This document shows positions 57,591 through 64,000 of a DNA stretch of 64,000 nt, piece by piece (position 1 is the first letter of the stretch; every line of letters begins with the position of its first letter). The stretch comes from Amaranthus tricolor (lineage: Eukaryota; Streptophyta; Magnoliopsida; Caryophyllales; Amaranthaceae), in assembly GCF_026212465.1 (NCBI RefSeq), contig NC_080059.1, positions 17,359,021 to 17,423,020 of the forward strand. Direction: 5' to 3'. A model generated the notes under the pieces. The model made no database searches, had not been told where the DNA came from, and worked only from the letters and a program-made list of their open reading frames with translations. The position numbers and the translations under genes were made by a program.

Positions 57591-59595
57591 TGTAACAGAC
57601 CCTTTTTCTTAACCTTAAATATTTTGACAATTCAATAATCGTTTCATTTTATTATTTTTAATGTCGTTTCGAATTTTATTCCAATCGTTCATAAGTTCTT
57701 GATTTTTTTTTATATAGTTTATTTCTCTTAAAACAAATTACCTAAATATTAAGTCGAACTAAATTACCTACAATAACTTAATCTTTTTATTTCCTATATT
57801 AATTTATGATTAAAAAAAAATACATATATATATAATAATAATAATAAATAAATAAATAAATAAATAAATAAATATCTTGGAGTTGGCGGCAAGGTGGGCT
57901 AGGTGGCATAATTTTCATTTAGTCTTATCCTTAAATACTTGCCCATGAAGGAAAAAAAAATTAACATAATAAATAAATTTTACAATCTTTAGTCTATTTA
58001 TATCCAAAGCAACATGAAAAAAAAAAGAAGAAGAAGAAGAAGAGAGGAGAAAATTCACAATTAAAAGCTAATTCCTAAAAAACTCTAAAAACCCTAGAAA
58101 ATTTCCTAAAATCCTCAAAAATTTCCTAATAATAGTATATACGTTGCGTTACGATTTTTGCATCGTTGTTGGATTACGATAAATTGATGAATGTGATTAA
58201 AGAAATTGAAATATATATAAATAAAAACATTACTGGTTTTTTGGACAGCACATTCTGTCTCGGGAAGCGCGCCTTATGCTTTCGTGGTTCGGGTGTGTTT
58301 CATTTCGTTGTTTTACTCTCGATTGAATTAAAAATAGCTTTAATGCTAAAATCGATTAAAAATAGTAAACGAGTGTTAAAAATTATGAAAATTGGTACCC
58401 AAGGTAATTGATACCTTTCGAACGCAGTAGTGAAGTTGGATTTTCTGTTTGAAATTCGTAAACTGTCCAAATGCGCTGTAAAGTTTTTGGTTGTTTTTGA
58501 ATTAAGGAACATTGAGTTTTATTGGTTTATTCATTTAATATTATGAAGTATAGTAGTGCCTTGATGGCACAAAGTGGATTTGTTGTGTGAACACGTACTA
58601 ATACGTGATTTTGTGTGTGTGTTTGTGTTTAGGACCTCCGTTCATAAGAGGTTGAAATATCGCATGTGTGGTGATTGTGTATTGGGTTGTCATGCTAGCT
58701 ATTAAGGTACACGCTTAAACCATACTTTAGCAATTGCTTATGTAAAGTAATGATTTTTTCATTCTATGATGTGATGTTGTATATCACTTAAGGCTTAGAC
58801 ACCTTAAATAATTTGAAAGGAGTTAAACTTGAAAATTGAGGATCATTGTGTTACTACTCTATGGGTTCATTACATTGGACTTGGAATTATTATCATTATC
58901 GTTCCCAAGGCAGTTTTGGATCATTACGGTCACCATGGGGGTTTGCATACTTTACCTATGACGACCTGAAAAGGACGGCCAACGTCTTAGGTTAGGGATC
59001 GCCTTGGGATTAGCTCTCCCATGTGTATTCCTCCAAACTTTGGTAACACTCTGGCGAGCCGAACAGGACGGGCAACGACATGAGTTGGGAAATTGGAAAG
59101 TGGAATAAGAATCGTTAGAGCCTTTGCATGTTAGGATGAACTCATTTCTTGTATGTAACGTATATAATGCACTTGTATGAAGTCTCTGACGTGTACTGGT
59201 TTATGTTCTTTGGAACGTGCAATTTTTTTTCATTCGGCAACTAGCAGGTTGATTGCAGGTGGGTTTGAAAGAGTGAAAAGTAGACACTAGAACCTGACAT
59301 TGAACAATCTGATGAGTTTAATTATTATTCAATGTTTGATGAACTTTAATTTATTATTCTGTCGCAAGTACTTTTACCTTATAGACATTAAATATTTTGA
59401 GGAGGTCAGTGGGTTCTCGAGTTATAATCTTTTAAGACTTCCACTGACTTATTATTATTGTTCTCATTTAATTTTTTTCTTTGTCACTAGAACGTGGTTG
59501 ATCCTAGAATCTGTTTTAACTTAAATGTCCGACATGTAACTGTGAATTCATATTTACATGTGAATATCCGGTTCACTTTAACTTGGACAATTACA
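57591..59595 (+). mobile_element. Tekay-like gypsy LTR, 2005 bp, with internal sequence on both sides
   Basis: TGTAACAGACC to GGACAATTACA. Preceded by pol and PPT (3' LTR character) and followed by a PBS and leader (5' LTR character). It shares order and landmarks with the LTRs at 14431, 21951 and 23505: GGTACCCAAGGTAATTGATA, GTTCATAAGAGG, CACCATGGGGG, GGCAACGACATGAGTTGGG, TCTCTGACGTGTACTGG, GGTTGATTGCAGGTGGG. A short TAAA repeat lies at 57845-57872. Confidence 0.85.
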
Positions 59596-59597
59596 AT

Positions 59598-59610
59598 TGG
59601 TATCAGAGCC
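59598..59610 (+). other. Primer-binding site (tRNA-Met type)
   Basis: TGGTATCAGAGCC two bases after the LTR end, complementary to the 3' end of initiator tRNA-Met. Confidence 0.85.
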
Positions 59611-59819
59611 AACTTTCAAAACTATTAAAGAAATATTTTTGACCTTAGTAGAGAGATCGGGGATATTATTCGGGAAAGAATTGTTCAACGTAGTTGTAGT
59701 ATGCTTTGTATGGTGGCCCAATAAGGCTATTAATTTTTTGTGAGTTTAATTAGAGTTTTATATGTGATTGCAAGGTATCATTTAATTATAAATCAGGGAT
59801 TATTGACAAGGGAAAAGCA

Positions 59820-60600
59820 CCTGTTGACCTTGTACCCTAGAGAAGGAGAGATTGATCAAATTTTGACCCGATGCCTATGTGGAGGGAGGTTTTCGACGTA
59901 GACTTATGGAGAATAAAAGAATATGATAGTCTTTTTGAATTAAGGGAACGATGGAAGATGATCCAAGCTAAAGTGGATAGGGTGTGTTACGATGTAGAAT
60001 CTAACCTGAATAAGTTTGAGCGTCTTTCATCAAGTAAAGGGGAGACTGAAATATTACGGGGGGAGCCCAGTGCAGTAGAACAATAAGAGGGAGCTTTAAA
60101 TCGTGAGGTGCCCCTGCCCGATCGAGATATTGAGGAATCTTTTGTGGAGGAAGAATTATTAGTAACTGTGTAGTCCTAACTAGCTCCAGATTCATTGGAG
60201 GAGGAATCTTGTTCCTGAGCCCCATTGGATGATCTAGTTGACCCTGTTGACCTACAACCAAATTTCCCTCATGAGAGGTGTTTGGGAATGGGTGTCACAG
60301 CCTGAGAGTGGCATTGAGATGTGGGGACCTCTAATGCCTAGACTAATAGTCTTTTCTAATTTAAAGGGCGAGATCGAACTTAACAGACCATTAGAGAAGT
60401 TGGGTAATAATACTAGACCTATGCGTTTCGATGGGATTGCTAATATTAAGGGATGGTTAGAGGAGGAGGATTTCAAAAAGGATCCCAATGAAGATCCATG
60501 TCTGAGTGTAGTAGTGATTCTGGAGATGACTCGGGTATTGATGAAGATTTTATGCCTTCAATCACGGAGACCACCATGATCCTATTGATGCCAATCGATA
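59820..60600 (+). pseudogene. Leader/gag-proximal region of the second Tekay-like copy
   Basis: Open stretches MPMWREVFDVDLWRIKEYDS, RWKMIQAKVDRVCYDVESN and, after stops, GVWEWVSQPESGIEMWGPLM and GWLEEEDFKK. It follows the PBS by about 210 bp, where chromovirus gag or an upstream leader frame is expected. I do not recognise a gag core or zinc knuckle; it breaks off by about 60650. Confidence 0.35.
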
Positions 60601-60649
60601 GATGTTTATTGATATTTCTTTTATATATTATAACTATTTGAATACTGTA

Positions 60650-61261
60650 GCCTTAAAGGTTGTAGTAGCTCGATTTTACTTTTAAACTTGTACGCAATAT
60701 GTAAGAAATTGAAGTTTTAAATTGGTTAAGAAATAAGATATTTCAATAATATATATGTGCCCATATCTTTGACTTCTTTGCATATTGAACATTCTAAGTT
60801 CTAGTCCTTGTAAAAAATATGTTCACCTACAAAAAAAAAATCTCAGAGACGTTAATCTCTAGTTATTTAGATTTTTATTATTAACCTGTATATTTCATTT
60901 ATTAGTAAGAATTAGGAATTATTTCCATCATTTGAGTATTCCTTGTCACATGATTTGGAAGACATTGTAAATTTAATATATTATATATAAGTTAAGACCT
61001 ACATTTTGATTTGCAATTGGCATAATTATGTTTTCTTTGACTGTGGCATTATTAGTTATAGTATGTTATAAGCTTTATATATACCATAAATATATATATT
61101 ACAAAAAAATAAATCTTATCTTTTACTAGAATCGTTAATGTCAAATACTTGTTTGGTAAAGATAATCACTATGAGTAAACTAGTTAGCTATAACAAATCT
61201 AAGACCTTCAATAGGAAGGAAGAACCCTAAAATTGGAAAACTAGTTAAACCTTAACAAACA
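60650..61261. other. AT-rich spacer between gypsy and copia remains
   Basis: No coding frame, LTR end or repeat recognised. The breakpoint between the two elements is somewhere here. Confidence 0.35.
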
Positions 61262-63165
61262 TTTTGGTGATATAAGTGATGATGAATTAGATGCCAATGA
61301 TCATGATGAAGATAAAAAGAAGAATATGCAAGATCCTACACAATGTCTTGACGAGGTTGAAGAAAAACAGGTTAAGCGCATTGAAGACTCACAGCCTGAT
61401 CTTGAGACTCAACCTCATGACCTGGAAAAAGCTCCTGAACATACTGATTTAAGTAATCTAACTAAAGATTCCTCGAAGAAAAGTAGGAACGAGTTCTCTA
61501 AATGATCACACACCATCCATACTTAGAAGAAGGTTTATATTGTCATCTCAACATCCTCCGGATTACATCTTAAGTGATCCAAACAAAGATAGTCAAACTC
61601 AATCCTCTCTTAAAAATTTATGTGCATTTTCTGCTTTTGTTTCTCTTGTAGATCCAATGTATATAAAAGAAGCAATACAAGAACCAGAGTGGATCATTAC
61701 TATGCAAAGTGAATTAAATGAATTCGAAAGAAACAAAGTTTGGGATCTAGTTGAAAGACCACCAGATTGTACCATTATTGGAACTAGATGGGTCTTTCGA
61801 AACATGCTCAATGAGGATAGAGAGATCATAAGGAACAAAGCAAGACTAGTAGCTCAAGGCTATAATCAAGAAGAAGGTATTGATTATGACGAAACTATTG
61901 CTCCCGTAGCAAGGTTAGAATCTATTCGAATTATGCTTGCTTTTGCTTCGTATATGAATATAAAATCATATCAAATGGATGTTAAATGTGCTTTCTTAAA
62001 TGGCTACTTACAAGAGGAAGTATATGTTAAACAACCACCTGGTTTTGAAAATCCGGATTTGCCTAATCATGTGTTTAAACTAAACAAAGCATTACATGGT
62101 TTGAAACAAGCTCTAAGGGCTTGGTATGACAGATTCAGCTCACATTTACTTGAGAATAACTTTCAACGAGGTAAAATTGATAAAACGCTTTTTATTAAGA
62201 CTAAAGGCTTGTTGTTCAAGTATATGTTGATGATATATTGTTTGGAGCTACTAATGATTATTTATGCAAGAAATTTTCTGAGATCATGTGCAAGGAATTT
62301 CATATGAGCATGATGGAAGACTTAACATTTTTTCTTGGACTACAAATAAAGCAAAAGAAAGATGACACATTTATTTGTCAAAGTAAATATGTTAGAGATC
62401 TTTTAAAGTACAATATGGGATCAATGCAAAAGTGCTAATACACGTATAAGTGCAACACTAAGTCTAGATCAAGATATAAATGGTAAGAGTGCTGATCAAA
62501 AGTCTTATAGAGGTATGATTTGTTCTCTATTGTATTTAACGGCTAGTCATTCGGATATAATGTTTTGTGTTCTTTTATGTGCTCGTTTTCAAGCTAACCC
62601 AAAAGAATCTTACTTAACAGCAGTTAAGAGAATATTTATATATTTACATGAGACTAAAGACTTTGGTCTATGGTACCTTAGTTGTGGAAATTTTGCTTTG
62701 ATTAGTTTTTCAGATGCGGATTATGTTGGTTATAAGGTGGATAGAAAGAGCATTTCAGGATCGTGTCAATTCTTGGGATCATCATTGATTTCATGGTATT
62801 CTAAAAAGCAAAATTCAATGGCTTTATCTATGGCAGAAGCTGAATATATAGTAGCTGGTGCATGTTGTTCTCAAATTTTATGGATTGCACAACAGCTTCG
62901 AGATCTTGGAGTTGATCTCAAAGGTATACCAATAAAGTGTGATAATACAAGTGCAATAAGTATTACTAAAAATCCGGTACTTCACGTACAAAACACATTG
63001 AGGTACGTCACCATTTCATACGTGATCATGTTGAAAAAGGTAATATTACTCTATCTTTTATTCCTACAGAAAATCAATTAGCTGATATATGTGCAAATCC
63101 TTTAATTCCTGATCATTTTGCATATATTCGTATGGAACTTGGAATATTAAATGATGTTGCATGAA
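61262..63165 (+). pseudogene. SIRE/Maximus-like copia pol: linker, reverse transcriptase, RNase H
   Basis: 61262-61500 is an acidic, Asp/Glu/Lys-rich linker like that between integrase and RT in SIRE elements. RT from about 61670: EPEWIITMQSELNEFERNKV, WVFRNMLNEDREIIRNKARL, YDETIAPVARLESIRIML, MDVKCAFLNGYLQEEVYVKQ (first catalytic Asp), FKLNKALHGLKQALRAWYD. A frameshift near 62215 shifts the YVDD box out of frame (it reads on as YVDDILFGA-like), then FHMSMMEDLTFFLGLQIKQ and, after another shift near 62435, RNase H: FSDADYVGY, SLISWYSKKQNSMALSMAEA, KCDNTSAISITKNPV. Another frameshift near 63000. Integrase and gag are absent. Inactive. Confidence 0.85.
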
Positions 63166-63204
63166 CTTAGGGGATTAAGGGTAAAATAAATACTAAGTAT
63201 GAAT

Positions 63205-63214
63205 TTAGGGGGAG
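63205..63214 (+). other. Polypurine tract-like site after copia pol
   Basis: TTTAGGGGGAGTATT follows the pol end by about 45 bp. It marks either the 3' LTR start or the region before the extra ORF. Confidence 0.45.
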
Positions 63215-63772
63215 TATTTAAATTTATTCTAGTAGTTTGCATGATTAGCTTACTTGTAGAATTTGTAATTGTATGTGAAATATACGTGTCCGTGTTTGTT
63301 TAACATATATATATTTAAGGGTTGAAAAATAAAACTTTATGTTCTTAAGAATATGTGTTACATATATAAAATATAATTGGGATTTAAAATTAAATACCTT
63401 TAATTAACAAAGGATACTTAAATTAAATTTGTGTGTTTGGAAATAAATGTTGGACGTCAATCTACATCTTTAATTCCTAGTTCATGAAATTAGTCCTAAT
63501 TCAACTAGATCTTAATTAGGTTAATGATTACTATACATATTCATCCCTCTCACGTCATTCTTCCACCCAAAAACCGGTCAAAATTTTAATAACTATCATA
63601 ATTGTATTCTCTAAGTTGTCAAATCACACCTTTTGTATGTCAAATCCATTGTACTTGATTTATTTTTTAACCCCTTTGAACCGTCATTTTCTCTACTGAC
63701 TTCCAATTTTTGATTTATTAATCTCCTTCAAGAAACCTTTTTTTTTTCCTTTCAAACTTTCAAGATTTCATC
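63215..63772 (+). other. Copia 3' region (LTR or UTR)
   Basis: AT-rich, non-coding; pyrimidine-rich near 63720-63770. If the PPT call is right this would be LTR sequence, but no LTR end or matching copy is in the window. Confidence 0.35.
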
Positions 63773-64000
63773 AATGGCTCCTAAACGAGAATTAACTCGT
63801 TCTTCCATCAAATCCGAAAAATTGGTTTGAAAATCATACTGCTTTTAGGAGATGGATTGATATTTTCAAACATCGTTCATTATCTTTTTTTGATATTCTT
63901 GATTATAATTTCTTCTTGTTTGAAGATTTTGATGTTGTGTCTTCTTTCATTCAAACAACTCCTAGAAAGTTGTTAGATACAGGTTCAGTTACTTATCCAA
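63773..64000 (+). pseudogene. Start of a retrotransposon additional ORF (plant transposon protein-like), cut by window end
   Basis: ATG at 63773 (MAPKRELTRSSIKSEK) soon meets a stop; shifting frame near 63825 gives RWIDIFKHRSLSFFDILDY, FFLFEDFDVVSSFIQTTPRK and LLDTGSVTYP up to the window edge. This order resembles the N-terminus of uncharacterised 'putative plant transposon protein' ORFs (PF20167-like) found in plant LTR elements. Function unknown; identification is tentative. Confidence 0.35.

Overview
This is a 64-kb piece of an AT-rich plant nuclear genome, almost entirely nested transposable elements (TEs) with one recognisable host gene. Evidence for a plant: En/Spm CACTA transposase (TNP2, DUF4216), Ty3/gypsy chromovirus (Tekay-like) and Tat-like elements, SIRE-like copia, a Cassandra TRIM with 5S-like LTRs, MULE/hAT/Tourist/Stowaway MITEs, and spliceosomal introns. 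Long (TTA)n arrays and the general repeat style suggest a eudicot, perhaps Caryophyllales (spinach, beet, quinoa type); that assignment is impression only.

Layout. 1-989: right end of one CACTA element. About 990-14430: a large decayed CACTA element on the minus strand (tnp2 about 10931 down to 4657, a tnpA-like exon at 1747-1340). It is interrupted by two solo LTRs (1851-3308 and 6123-9081), and its promoter region is triplicated (3 x 1009 bp). It sits in a gypsy LTR whose right part is 14431-15092. 15.5-19.5 kb: another CACTA end, a 21-bp-period minisatellite and a MULE-type MITE. 19736-21060: a Pack-MULE carrying an N-terminal piece of proline dehydrogenase. 21.2-29.4 kb: a 5'-truncated L1-type LINE (minus strand), split by a solo LTR that is itself split by a second solo LTR of the same family; both have perfect 5-bp target-site duplications (TSDs). 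Long trinucleotide arrays lie on both sides.

30733-34728 (minus): a four-exon, apparently intact gene for the U11/U12 snRNP 25-kDa protein (SNRNP25), a minor-spliceosome component. Its 2.8-kb intron 2 holds a LINE remnant.

35.8-38.9 kb: a large imperfect inverted repeat with about 0.85-kb arms; one arm holds a solo copia LTR that in turn holds a hAT MITE. 41.6-49.8 kb: a 2.1-kb copia LTR/gag segment present twice, flanking a hAT transposon with an uninterrupted transposase gene but no recognisable right terminus. 50.6-55.35 kb: a rearranged Tat-like gypsy element (minus) in which one LTR has internal sequence on both sides. 55.35-60.6 kb: a Tekay-like gypsy element (plus), also with one LTR between two internal regions, its pol interrupted by a complete Cassandra TRIM. 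61.3-64 kb: SIRE-like copia pol remains and a partial downstream reading frame.

Apart from SNRNP25 and possibly the hAT transposase, every coding region is broken. The window shows layered insertion, LTR-LTR recombination and gene capture. I see no operon-like new system. The best leads are the ProDH Pack-MULE, the two internal-LTR-internal structures, the triplicated CACTA promoter, the long hairpin and the duplication around the hAT element.
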